A stretch of 36,576 nt of DNA. Source: Bacteroidales bacterium (GTDB taxonomy: Bacteria > Bacteroidota > Bacteroidia > Bacteroidales > DTU049). A program made the translations under genes and the position numbers. The stretch is from contig JAOAAK010000010.1 of NCBI GenBank assembly GCA_026418905.1, positions 1 to 36,576 of the forward strand. Direction: 5' to 3'. The notes under the pieces were generated by a model that did no database searches, was not told the DNA's origin, and saw only the letters and a program-made list of their open reading frames with translations. Of this stretch, positions 16,304-24,424 are shown piece by piece (the first letter of the stretch is position 1; every line of letters starts with the position of its first letter).

Positions 16304-18244
16304 TCAATCTATTTTCTTATCCAACTTCCGAAAGGCACGAAAAATAATTTGCATATCGGTCCAAACGGAAAAATTTTGTGCATACGCCATGTCAAGCTCT
16401 TGGGCTGTTTTTTCATCAAATACCTGCGGTAAAACATCGACTGGTGTAAGTATACCTGGCCTCACATCTGCTTTGTTCCTAAACCACTTCTCATAAGCAT
16501 AAAAACTTACCCACGTTCTGTTTCCCTTCATGACAAGCCAAATATTTTTTAGCAAATTTTTTGGGGAAGAATAGAACCAACAAATGAAAAAAAACAAACA
16601 CCATAGGAAAAGGCAAAATAAAATGTCGAATCCTCTTTTAAATCGTCGATTGATGGGAGATACCACATTTCTTACATGTGATAAATAACCATCAGAGAAA
16701 AGATGCACGTACTTACTACCTAAAATCACAGAAGTATGAGACGGAAAAAAGAAAAATTGTGGTACGAATGAACTAAGTGCACCCATGATTTGCATCATCA
16801 ACGACATATTTAGGTCTTCTGAATAAAAAATAATTTGATTGATTTTATAAATTCGAACTTTTTCAACAAGTTTTTGAAAAACCATATGATCGACATCTTC
16901 ATGAATGATTAACTCATATACGCTACTCATGGTTCTTAACCGCTGTTCGAGTAATGGGAAAATCTCAGCCTTTGAGATAACGAGTGCTCGTCTGTGCATA
17001 AAGAAAGAAAGTTCAACCCCTAGTATCCTAAGCTTGTGAAAAATCATTCTTGAAACTACGTAATAAAGCAACACATAAAAAAATCCTAATATGATAATAG
17101 CTCTGGAAAAACGTAATTGCTCGGGTAAGAGGCTATAGCCAACTAAAATCACAAGGGTCGCAAACACTAGGCCACGTAAAATGTTCCTCAAATGAATAGG
17201 TCTGTCATAGCCCCCAAAAAGATATACAAAAAACAACCATGTTAGAGCATAAATGGAAATTCCACCTAAAAATAATTCCGGAATATAGTGAATACCAAAT
17301 GGCAATAAAAAAAATTTCTCCCAGAGTTTCCCTATGAAATACAAACCAGTAAAAATCAATAAGTAGTCCACAAGAAAAATAGCAATCTTGGATATCATTC
17401 TAGAAATGACAGCTAAAAAAGCTTTCGTTGCAATAGCAAAATTGATCAAAAGAAGCAATAAGTTAAAAGAGCGACTCGAATAATGTTTCTTTGCAAAAAT
17501 ACGCATAGCGTTGTAAAAGTGGTAAATGTAATTAAGGCTTCCTTTTTTAGTACTCTCTCCCTTAAAATGTATGATTTGAGTAATGGGTAGATAATAGTTT
17601 TTATAGCCTGCTTGCAAAATGCGATAACTAAGATCAATGTCCTCACCGTACATGAAAAAAGCTTCATCCAGCAATCCAACTTGATTTAGGACAGTTTTCC
17701 TTACACACATGAAAGCACCGCTCAAAACTTCTACTTCGTGAATCTGGTTTTTATCGAGATGACCCAAATAATAGCCAGCAAACAACTTAGACTTTGGAAA
17801 TAAGTGAGTCAGACCAGTCATCTTACAAAAAGCCACCCAAGGTGTTGGTAAGCCTCGCTTGGACTCGGGAAGAAATTTCCCTTTCCCATCTACCATTTTA
17901 ACTCCTGCAGCACCAGCTTCAGGATGCTTATCCATGAACTCAATCACTTTGCGAAAAGTTCCTTCTTCGACAATTGTGTCGGGATTGAGTAAAACAACAT
18001 ATTCACTCTTCACTTGGCTCAGAACTATATTGTTAGCTTTGGAAAAGCCTAAATTTTCTTGAAGTTCGATAAGACGAACTTTTGGAAATTTTTGTTTGAC
18101 CATTTCTGTTGAGCCGTCTACACTATTGTTATCAACAACCCACACCTCGGCTTCTAACCCATTTAAAGCTTTCATTACAGAAGTAAGGCATTGATCCAGA
18201 AAGTGCCGTACATTGTAGTTGACTATGACAACGGATAGTTTCAT
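16304..18244 (-). CDS. Family 2 glycosyltransferase fused to membrane region and reduced sugar-transferase-like tail
   Basis: A 646-residue protein. Residues 1-230 are a GT2 domain of the rhamnosyltransferase type: VVIVNYN, the nucleotide-binding VDNNSVDGS (37-45), NPD (87-89, DXD-like position), GAFMCVRK and FFMYGEDIDLSYR. About five transmembrane segments follow (roughly 260-410), then a soluble Rossmann-like section. The tail looks like a polyprenyl-phosphate sugar-phosphotransferase (WcaJ/PssY type): RFKRGFDILFC, MKGNRTWVSF, RPGILTP and a final D-Q-x-I-F-R segment. The catalytic middle of that family (the Q-R-x-G and KFRTM region) appears to be missing. Likely role: adding a sugar to a lipid-linked surface polysaccharide. 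A perfect -7 box lies four bases before the ATG. Confidence 0.85.
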   Translation of the reverse strand: MKLSVVIVNYNVRHFLDQCLTSVMKALNGLEAEVWVVDNNSVDGSTEMVKQKFPKVRLIELQENLGFSKANNIVLSQVKSEYVVLLNPDTIVEEGTFRKVIEFMDKHPEAGAAGVKMVDGKGKFLPESKRGLPTPWVAFCKMTGLTHLFPKSKLFAGYYLGHLDKNQIHEVEVLSGAFMCVRKTVLNQVGLLDEAFFMYGEDIDLSYRILQAGYKNYYLPITQIIHFKGESTKKGSLNYIYHFYNAMRIFAKKHYSSRSFNLLLLLINFAIATKAFLAVISRMISKIAIFLVDYLLIFTGLYFIGKLWEKFFLLPFGIHYIPELFLGGISIYALTWLFFVYLFGGYDRPIHLRNILRGLVFATLVILVGYSLLPEQLRFSRAIIILGFFYVLLYYVVSRMIFHKLRILGVELSFFMHRRALVISKAEIFPLLEQRLRTMSSVYELIIHEDVDHMVFQKLVEKVRIYKINQIIFYSEDLNMSLMMQIMGALSSFVPQFFFFPSHTSVILGSKYVHLFSDGYLSHVRNVVSPINRRFKRGFDILFCLFLWCLFFFICWFYSSPKNLLKNIWLVMKGNRTWVSFYAYEKWFRNKADVRPGILTPVDVLPQVFDEKTAQELDMAYAQNFSVWTDMQIIFRAFRKLDKKID

Positions 18245-18248
18245 ATCA

Positions 18249-18256
18249 CAAAAGTA
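18249..18256 (-). promoter_or_regulatory. -7 promoter element of the glycosyltransferase gene
   Basis: On the minus strand this reads TACTTTTG, a perfect TAnnTTTG match. It ends four bases before the ATG at 18244, which predicts a leaderless transcript. Confidence 0.6.
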
Positions 18257-18594
18257 GAAGTTTTAACTAAATTGAATCGTTGCACATCAATGACTTGTGT
18301 ATTTTTTTACACTTAATAAAAATTGAACTTCATTAGAAATTCGAGAATACCACAAGTCTACTATTATCAAGAACAAAGCTCTTATTCGAAAAAATAACAC
18401 ATGATTGAAAACAATAAATCATTGTCAATCACATTTTCATTCAAAAAAATAATCGTAGTTCATACTTCATCTAGCAAAAATGACCTTGACAGTTTCAAAA
18501 TTCTTCAAACGTTCCATGATACATTTTATAGGAAATGAATCTACGTAAACTTTTTTAATTTTTTGCCTAATTTCGTCGGGAATTCATTCAATTA
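18257..18594. other. AT-rich gene-free spacer with two small inverted repeats
   Basis: No coding frame of interest is present. Two inverted repeats are visible: GTGTA-6-TACAC at 18297-18312, about 40 bases upstream of the glycosyltransferase -7 box, and GATTG-aaa-ACAAT / ATTGT-CAATC at 18403-18430. The second has ten paired positions and a three-base bulge. They could be operators or chance structures in AT-rich DNA. The spacer separates two divergent genes. Confidence 0.4.
18568..18575 (+). promoter_or_regulatory. Probable -7 element of the 156-residue lipoprotein gene
   Basis: TAATTTCG matches the TAnnTTTG consensus at all but one position (C for T) and ends 19 bases before the ATG at 18595. 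Confidence 0.35.
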
Positions 18595-19065
18595 ATGAAA
18601 AAAATAATTTTTTCTTTCATGCTTTTTCTTTCATGCGTACAACAGAGAAACGATTCAAAAGATCAAGCATTAAATTTACTTAATAAAATGTTCAAATATG
18701 AATGTTTATTAAAAAATGAAATACGAACCATAATAGTATTCTCGGAAAAATCTTTGCGTCATGATACTACCTTTGTATTACCTGATAGCTTTTTAAACAT
18801 ACTTCAATCAAGCTGGTTTGATTTCAAAAAAAGATTTGAAGAATTTGATAGTATTTGTAATAAATCTCTTCACATATCACAACCTTTAAAACAAGTCCAT
18901 GAAATTTACGACACACATCTTTTTCATGAATACTCTCACATAATAGAAATGTTAAAACTCAGAAGAATCCATGCGAAACAATACAAAAACATCCTAAGAA
19001 AATCAATCATGATTGATTCTATTTCAAATCAGTGCTTAAAAATAGTTTGTTCAACAAATTTTTAA
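18595..19065 (+). CDS. Small orphan lipoprotein, function unknown
   Basis: The frame encodes 156 residues. The N-terminus MKKIIFSFMLFLSCVQQ is a short but good lipoprotein signal peptide with Cys at residue 14. The mature part is mostly charged and helical, with several His residues in its second half (HISQPLKQVHEIYDTHLFHEYSHI). I do not recognise a family. It stands alone between two AT-rich gene-free stretches, with a near-consensus promoter upstream. I see no terminator immediately downstream. The signal peptide, promoter and A/T-ending codons like its neighbours favour a real gene. Isolation and lack of similarity suggest a lineage-specific or fast-evolving one. Confidence 0.6.
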   Translation: MKKIIFSFMLFLSCVQQRNDSKDQALNLLNKMFKYECLLKNEIRTIIVFSEKSLRHDTTFVLPDSFLNILQSSWFDFKKRFEEFDSICNKSLHISQPLKQVHEIYDTHLFHEYSHIIEMLKLRRIHAKQYKNILRKSIMIDSISNQCLKIVCSTNF

Positions 19066-19341
19066 CTAGTCAACTTCTCAGACTTTTAATTAAATTTGAT
19101 TGAGTCCAAATAACAAATTCTTTATTGGTCATTTTAAAATTCGATCTATATCCCACAAGAAGAATCAAGGTAATTAGTAAGCAAAGTGACATCTAGCTGG
19201 CTTTTGATTACTACATCATAAAAAGTAAAATCCGTTAAGATATTTTGCAAATACTTCTAGAAACTTGGTGAAAAACCGACAAAATGCTTCTATTTGTACA
19301 ATTTACTCATCGATGTATTGTAAATATTATGCACATTTGAT

Positions 19342-19349
19342 TATTTTTG
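19342..19349 (+). promoter_or_regulatory. Orphan -7 promoter motif
   Basis: TATTTTTG followed by CAAC is a perfect consensus match with no gene within about 600 bases downstream. It is the first of two such boxes 22 bases apart. Confidence 0.35.
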
Positions 19350-19363
19350 CAACTACCTGATTT

Positions 19364-19371
19364 TACTTTTG
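19364..19371 (+). promoter_or_regulatory. Second orphan -7 promoter motif
   Basis: TACTTTTG, a perfect consensus match identical to the serC and glycosyltransferase boxes. A terminator-like hairpin lies about 125 bases downstream. Confidence 0.35.
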
Positions 19372-19377
19372 CTCGAA

Positions 19378-19518
19378 AAATTCTATTCAATTAACAAAAT
19401 AGTAGGTAATCGTACTAATTTCGGTACACTAAACGAATAAATTTTGTTCGATGTTCGTTTTTCATAAACCACCACAACATGCTAGCATTAAGAAATAATT
19501 ACCTTTTGTAATTTTTTA
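19378..19518 (+). ncRNA. Candidate small RNA transcription unit
   Basis: This interval runs from the expected start site of the 19364-19371 box to the terminator-like hairpin at 19493-19518. It contains a 15-codon frame at 19451-19498 and a palindrome at 19479-19488. I recognise no known RNA family. The call rests only on promoter and terminator geometry in AT-rich DNA and is speculative. Confidence 0.2.
19493..19518 (+). terminator. Terminator-like AT-rich hairpin
   Basis: AATTAC and GTAATT pair around a five-base loop CTTTT. The outer AAA/TTT pairs extend the stem past one mismatch, and a T run follows directly. The stem is AT-rich and therefore weak. Confidence 0.3.
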
Positions 19519-19853
19519 TGCACCTAATTACACTAACACCTTCTCTCTTACCTTTTCCTGTTTTATCTGTGATTGCAACTTCCCTACTTCAATGTAGGGC
19601 TGAATAATTATAGCTGATGTTCATCAATGATCTCTGAAATCTCTATCAATTCCATGCACTTCATTACCCTGCAACTTTTCAATATGTAAACAATGTACAA
19701 TGACAACAACTATGCTCTCCATAAAAATATTACCACACATATTTTAAGATTTAACAAGTTACATTGCCATCAAAGAAATCATAACATGTAGCAAAATTTT
19801 TGAAGAAAAATAAGTCTGATTCTAAAAAAATGACAGAAAATTTGTACTATTTG

Positions 19854-19872
19854 AATCAATGATGTATTGATT
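19854..19872. promoter_or_regulatory. Inverted repeat upstream of serC
   Basis: AATCAAT and ATTGATT are perfect inverted arms separated by GATGT, located 54 bases upstream of the serC -7 box. It could be an operator for a dimeric regulator. No regulator is identified. Confidence 0.25.
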
Positions 19873-19925
19873 AAATGAGCACAAAATTTTTCCTAAATTC
19901 ATATGTATTTTGAAAAAATTTACCT

Positions 19926-19933
19926 TACTTTTG
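19926..19933 (+). promoter_or_regulatory. -7 promoter element of serC
   Basis: TACTTTTG, a perfect consensus match, ends 19 bases before the serC ATG. This predicts a short leader of roughly 10-15 bases. Confidence 0.6.
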
Positions 19934-19952
19934 CATAAAATCGAGTATCATT

Positions 19953-21029
19953 ATGAAAAAGCATAATTTTAATCCAGGACCGGCTATTTTGCCACAACAG
20001 GTTTTTGAAAGAACCGCTCAGGCTGTTCTTAATTTCAATAATTCAGGTTTATCAATTCTTGAAATTTCTCATAGACATAAAGATTTCGAAAACGTTTTAA
20101 ATCAAGCTATCGAATACATGAGGCAACTTCTTAATCTGCCTCCTAATTACAAGGTAATTTTCCTTGGAGGAGGAGCAAGTTTGCAATTTTCGATGGTACC
20201 ATTTAACTTTTTGAAAACAAAAGCTGCCTACTTGGAAACAGGAGCATGGGCTCAAAAAGCCATCAAAGAAGCTAAAGGATTTGGAGAAGTCGTCATAGTG
20301 GCTTCTTCAGCTGATAAGAATTTTACTTACATACCTAAGAATTTCACCATTCCTACTGATGTAGATTATTTTCATATCACCACCAACAATACCATTTTCG
20401 GTACTGAAATACGCTATGACATAGATTCACCAGTACCACTAGTTGCAGACATGTCATCAGATTTTTGCTCCCGTCCTTTAGATGTAACGAAATATTCATT
20501 AATATACGGAGGTGCTCAGAAAAATATTGGTCCAGCTGGTGTTACTTTTGTTATTATCAAAGAAGAATTTTTACAACAAATCACCAATCAACGTCATATT
20601 CCTACCATGCTTGACTACCGTACTCACGTGAAAGAAAACAGCCTTTATAATACTCCACCTGTTTTTGCTATTTACGTGGTCATGGAAACCATGAAATGGC
20701 TTGTAGAGATTGGTGGGTTGCAAGTAATGGAAAAAATGAATATTGAAAAAGCAAATCTTCTCTATGAGGCAATTGATAACAGCAAAATGTTTATTGGTAC
20801 TGTTGAAAAAGAAAGCCGTTCTATTATGAACGTTTGCTTTGTGATGCGCGAAGAATATAAAGATAAAGAAGAAAAATTCCTTGAATTTGCCAAAGAAAGA
20901 GGAATCATAGGAATCAAAGGTCATCGTTCGGTAGGTGGTTTCCGTGCATCTTTATACAACGCACTTCCCAAGGAAAGCGTGCAATGGCTTATAGATACCA
21001 TGCAAGATTTTGAAAAGCAATACGCTTAA
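19953..21029 (+). CDS. serC: Phosphoserine aminotransferase
   Basis: SerC is a PLP enzyme that transaminates 3-phosphohydroxypyruvate with glutamate to give O-phosphoserine; it also acts on a related substrate in pyridoxine synthesis. The 358-residue protein starts [12 protein letters not shown], the family N-terminus, and has GGGASLQF (72-79), the [10 protein letters not shown] segment that contacts PLP, the Schiff-base Lys190 within [11 protein letters not shown], and the C-terminal [15 protein letters not shown] that binds substrate phosphate and carboxylate. In many Bacteroidota serC is followed by serA. Here a strong terminator follows instead and serA is not in the window, so serC appears monocistronic. 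Confidence 0.97.
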   Translation: MKKHNFNPGPAILPQQVFERTAQAVLNFNNSGLSILEISHRHKDFENVLNQAIEYMRQLLNLPPNYKVIFLGGGASLQFSMVPFNFLKTKAAYLETGAWAQKAIKEAKGFGEVVIVASSADKNFTYIPKNFTIPTDVDYFHITTNNTIFGTEIRYDIDSPVPLVADMSSDFCSRPLDVTKYSLIYGGAQKNIGPAGVTFVIIKEEFLQQITNQRHIPTMLDYRTHVKENSLYNTPPVFAIYVVMETMKWLVEIGGLQVMEKMNIEKANLLYEAIDNSKMFIGTVEKESRSIMNVCFVMREEYKDKEEKFLEFAKERGIIGIKGHRSVGGFRASLYNALPKESVQWLIDTMQDFEKQYA

Positions 21030-21049
21030 TTTCAAAAAATTCCTCTCGT

Positions 21050-21076
21050 AAGGCTGCTTTAGGCAGCTTTTTTTTA
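21050..21076 (+). terminator. Rho-independent terminator after serC
   Basis: The stem AAGGCTGC / GCAGCTTT (eight pairs, one G-T wobble) has the loop TTTAG and is followed by a run of T. It separates serC from the oxidoreductase gene. Confidence 0.85.
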
Positions 21077-21152
21077 TCAAAGATCAATTTTTTAATAAGC
21101 AAATTGCAAACTTATTTTTCTTATAAAATCTAATCATCAGCCTAAAACGTAT

Positions 21153-21160
21153 TAGTTTTG
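21153..21160 (+). promoter_or_regulatory. -7 promoter element of the fused oxidoreductase gene
   Basis: TAGTTTTG, a perfect consensus match, ends nine bases before the ATG at 21170. It overlaps the in-frame TTG at 21158, which therefore cannot be the start codon. Confidence 0.6.
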
Positions 21161-21169
21161 TTAAAAAAA

Positions 21170-24100
21170 ATGGCTAGATTTTTTGTCCATCCAATCCTTG
21201 ATGTTCCAACGACTGAAAAACATTTTTTTACTTACCAAGGCAAACCAGTAGAGACCATGAAAGGACAAACCATAGCTGCTGCTCTTCATAATGCTGGATA
21301 TCCTGTTCATAGTCATTCTCTAAAAAATAGAAATCGCTCACTTGAATGTGGCATCGGCAAGTGTGGAGCATGTGAAATGTTGGTGGATGGTAAAATTAAA
21401 AGAATTTGCATCACCCTTGTTGACGGCGTTAGCGAAGTTTCTGAGATACCCAAAAACTATATTCCTGAGTCAGAAATTTTTAATGCCCAAGAAAGAAACA
21501 TGTATTTAACTGATGTTGCGATCATTGGAGCTGGTCCTGCAGGTTTAGCTGCCCGAGAAATTCTGAACGAACATGGCATTTCCAATATCGTCATTGACAG
21601 CAATCATACCATAGGCGGACAATTCATGATGCAAACTCATCAATTTTTCTTTTTTGAAAAAGAACATCGCTATGGCGGAATGAGAGGTTTCGAAATAGCA
21701 AAACAACTTGCTGGAGATTCAACAAATGGAATTTTTCTCAATTCAACCGTTTGGGACATTTTTCAAGGAAAAATCATAGCAGCTAAAAATATTCGTACAG
21801 GAGAGTTTTTTTATGTAAAAGCTGAATATTTGGTGATTGCTACTGGTGCAATTCCTTTTATACCGCCCTTCGAAAATGACGACTTGCCAGGTGTTTACAC
21901 TGCTGCTGTGATTCAAAAAATGATGAATCTGGAATACACCCTCCTCGGAAAAAAGATTTTAACCGTCGGTGCCGGGAATATTGGGTATTTAACAAGTTAT
22001 CAACTTACCCAAGCCGGAGCACAAGTAGTAGCTATTATTGAAGCCCGCGATCAAGAAGGAGGCTTTCCCGTTCAGGCTAATAGAATAAAAAGGCTGGGAA
22101 TTCCCATCTTACTCAACCATATGCTTGTCAAAGCTATACCTAATGAAGATAAATCAGGAATTATCGGTGCAGTTATTGCCGAATGCAAAAACTTTCAGCC
22201 TATTCCTGGCACAGAAAAAAAACTTATGGGAATTGATGCTATCAATATCTGCACCGGATTGGTTCCAGATAATCAATTATTAACATTGGGCGAAGAAATA
22301 TTTGGAAAAAAGTGCTTAGGTGGTGGAGATGCCATTCGTATTGGAGAAGGAACTTCCGCTGTTTTGAGAGGAAAACAAATTGCCTATGAGATCCTAGATA
22401 TGATGGGTAAAAAATACAACTACGATACCTATCTAGCCATATCGAAAGAGTACTTAGACTCACAGCAACATCCCATAAAAATTCTTGACGATCCTATCAT
22501 GCCCGACGAAGAAAGAATGAAAAAACCGTTCGTTATACTTGACTGTACCTACGGATTTGCTTGCAATCCTTGTGTCTTCGTATGTCCTCATAAAGCCATT
22601 TCAAAATCTTCTACCAGTACGGTTCCCGTCGTTGACTACAACAAATGCACTGGCTGCATGGCGTGTGTGTATCAGTGTCCTGGACTTGCCATTTTTGGTT
22701 ATAACATCCAAACAAGTACTATTTTCTTTCCTGTGGAGCTATTCGTAGATGAAGGTGTCGATGTGTACCTTGTCGACAACGATGGGAAGATAGTTGGGGA
22801 AGGAGTAGTAGAAAAAATTCTAAAAAAGCCTAACAAAACCAATATAGCACGAGTACGTTCAACCACCCTCCATGGTGAAAAATTAACCAAGGCAAGGGGT
22901 TTTATACCTAAAAATCGGTTTCCAGAGCGATTAATTTTCGAACCTGGTGAAACTTTTATACAAGAAGAAACTTTTATTTGTCACTGTGAGGATGTTACTT
23001 ACGAGGAAATCAAAAATGCTATTGGAGATCGTAAATACATATCTATTGATGAAATTAAACATACAACACGTTTAGGGATGGGGGCTTGCCGAGGAAAAAG
23101 ATGTTTCCAGCGGCTTAAGACCTTAGCTGCTGCCGACGGAATAACCATTGTTGGTGCACCAACACCTCGTGGTCCTTTATCCAACCAAATCTTTTTTGGA
23201 GAATTGCAAAAACCACTTCAAACCCGTATTGTTCCTTATAACATCTGTAAAAAAATTCCTATCGTTGAAACCAAAGTGCTTATTGCAGGTGGCGGAATTG
23301 CTGGAAGTGCACTTTTCCGCTATTTTTCTGAGGCAGGCTTTAACCCCATTTTAATAAATTATCAGCATGGTTCCTCTTGGAGAAACATTGCTGGAGGTAG
23401 GCCTGTTTTTAGTATCCCAGAATTAAGTGAAATTGCTTTACGTAACAAAGAAATTTTCATTGAACTTCAAAAAATTAAAAACATTAATTTCAAACCTATT
23501 AGATATATAAGTTTTGCTCATGACGAGGATACATTTAAAGCACTTGATGCTTCCAGGGCTTGGAGCAACGCTATAATGATTGAACCCAAAGATTTTGTAA
23601 AATACATTTCCCCCTATTTCAATCCCCATCTTCATACATACCTCGGTGCATTGATCACAGAAGATTGTTGGCAAGCCAATCCTGGAAAGGTGGTTGACCT
23701 CATTCGAACCATTGGTTTAGCCCATGGCGGCCAACTGTTAGAAGATACTCGTTTGATTAGTGTTGAAAAAGAAAATGATCAAGTTATAGCTCTTGTTCGA
23801 AATCACTTTGGAAATTACATGAAGTACAAAGCACAACACTTTGTTAATGCATTGGGCTCAGAAGCCCGTACTTTTGCTTTGCAGCTAGGAATCGATCCTG
23901 GGATTTATCCGGTTCGACATCAAGCATTTATTACAAGAAGTTTACCCATGTTAGGATATCACGATGAAAATCTTGATATGCTTATTGATCGAAGGATTTT
24001 TAAAGGTTTTTCTGCTATCTACGGGCAACAATTAAAGGAAACCGGTCAGATTATCGGTTGTGCATCACCAGTGTTAGACCCAGACGAAACTAATCAAAAT

Positions 24101-24394
24101 CTAAAAATTAATACCATTGATTTTATTGAAGCTATAAGCGAAGTTTTCACGCAATGGATTCCTTCTCTTAAATCAGTTCAATTCCAAGCCATTTGGGGGG
24201 GATATTACGTCGAACCACGCTATATTGTAGATCCTGAACTTGGCTTGTTCATTGGCCTCAGAGGTCATGGTTTTATGCTTGCTCAGTATTTAGCAAAATT
24301 ATATGTAGATGCATTTCTTAACAAAGAAGTTCCATCATACTTCAAAGAACTTAAGTTAAGTGGCAAAGGTTTGCAGGAGAAATCATTCAAGTAA
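21170..24394 (+). CDS. Single-chain multi-cofactor FAD/Fe-S oxidoreductase (HcnABC / sarcosine-oxidase-alpha-like plus DAO domain)
   Basis: A 1074-residue protein with five redox modules. Residues 1-100 are a 2Fe-2S ferredoxin with C60, C65, C68 and C80. Residues about 115-440 form a two-dinucleotide flavoprotein, with GAGPAG at 120-125 and GAGNIG near 267-272. Residues about 459-503 carry two 4Fe-4S motifs (FACNPCVFVCP and CTGCMACVYQCP). Residues about 600-660 are a BFD-like 2Fe-2S domain with C604, C606, C640 and C645. Residues about 699-1060 are a DAO-type FAD oxidase (GGGIAGSAL; GLRGHGFMLA near the end). HCN synthase and dye-linked proline, hydroxyproline or opine dehydrogenases split these modules over two to four subunits. 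Likely role: oxidation of an amino-acid or imino-acid substrate at the DAO flavin, with internal electron transfer. Substrate unknown; no signal peptide, so cytoplasmic or peripheral. Confidence 0.85.
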   Translation: MARFFVHPILDVPTTEKHFFTYQGKPVETMKGQTIAAALHNAGYPVHSHSLKNRNRSLECGIGKCGACEMLVDGKIKRICITLVDGVSEVSEIPKNYIPESEIFNAQERNMYLTDVAIIGAGPAGLAAREILNEHGISNIVIDSNHTIGGQFMMQTHQFFFFEKEHRYGGMRGFEIAKQLAGDSTNGIFLNSTVWDIFQGKIIAAKNIRTGEFFYVKAEYLVIATGAIPFIPPFENDDLPGVYTAAVIQKMMNLEYTLLGKKILTVGAGNIGYLTSYQLTQAGAQVVAIIEARDQEGGFPVQANRIKRLGIPILLNHMLVKAIPNEDKSGIIGAVIAECKNFQPIPGTEKKLMGIDAINICTGLVPDNQLLTLGEEIFGKKCLGGGDAIRIGEGTSAVLRGKQIAYEILDMMGKKYNYDTYLAISKEYLDSQQHPIKILDDPIMPDEERMKKPFVILDCTYGFACNPCVFVCPHKAISKSSTSTVPVVDYNKCTGCMACVYQCPGLAIFGYNIQTSTIFFPVELFVDEGVDVYLVDNDGKIVGEGVVEKILKKPNKTNIARVRSTTLHGEKLTKARGFIPKNRFPERLIFEPGETFIQEETFICHCEDVTYEEIKNAIGDRKYISIDEIKHTTRLGMGACRGKRCFQRLKTLAAADGITIVGAPTPRGPLSNQIFFGELQKPLQTRIVPYNICKKIPIVETKVLIAGGGIAGSALFRYFSEAGFNPILINYQHGSSWRNIAGGRPVFSIPELSEIALRNKEIFIELQKIKNINFKPIRYISFAHDEDTFKALDASRAWSNAIMIEPKDFVKYISPYFNPHLHTYLGALITEDCWQANPGKVVDLIRTIGLAHGGQLLEDTRLISVEKENDQVIALVRNHFGNYMKYKAQHFVNALGSEARTFALQLGIDPGIYPVRHQAFITRSLPMLGYHDENLDMLIDRRIFKGFSAIYGQQLKETGQIIGCASPVLDPDETNQNLKINTIDFIEAISEVFTQWIPSLKSVQFQAIWGGYYVEPRYIVDPELGLFIGLRGHGFMLAQYLAKLYVDAFLNKEVPSYFKELKLSGKGLQEKSFK

Positions 24395-24407
24395 AAACCA
24401 GATTCTT

Positions 24408-24415
24408 TATTTTTG
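24408..24415 (+). promoter_or_regulatory. -7 promoter element of the flippase operon
   Basis: TATTTTTG, a perfect consensus match, ends nine bases before the GTG at 24425. The in-frame TTG at 24413 lies inside the box and is therefore rejected as the start. Confidence 0.55.
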
Positions 24416-24424
24416 CAAAAACAT

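Larger units (their letters stand above)
19066..19952. other. 887-base gene-poor region with orphan promoter motifs and hairpins
   Basis: No coding frame above about 60 codons exists on either strand. Visible elements are: an inverted repeat ATTTAC/GTAAAT at 19301-19325; two perfect -7 motifs at 19342-19349 and 19364-19371; a ten-base palindrome ATGCTAGCAT at 19479-19488; a terminator-like hairpin at 19493-19518; a hairpin CCCTAC-6-GTAGGG at 19582-19599; an inverted repeat AATCAAT-5-ATTGATT at 19854-19872; and the serC promoter at the end. I looked for tmRNA, RNase P, SRP RNA and 6S RNA hallmarks and recognise none. The stretch could hold one small RNA or be decayed sequence. Confidence 0.5.

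Noticed and set aside
19582-19599. Terminator at CCCTAC/GTAGGG
   Set aside because: The stem is good, but no T run follows on either strand, so I list it only as a hairpin.
19066-19952. Known structural RNA (tmRNA, RNase P, SRP RNA, 6S) in the gene-poor region
   Set aside because: None of the conserved sequence signatures I know for these RNAs could be found.
21158-21169. TTG start for the fused oxidoreductase
   Set aside because: The TTG is inside the -7 box; the ATG at 21170 follows at a plausible distance.
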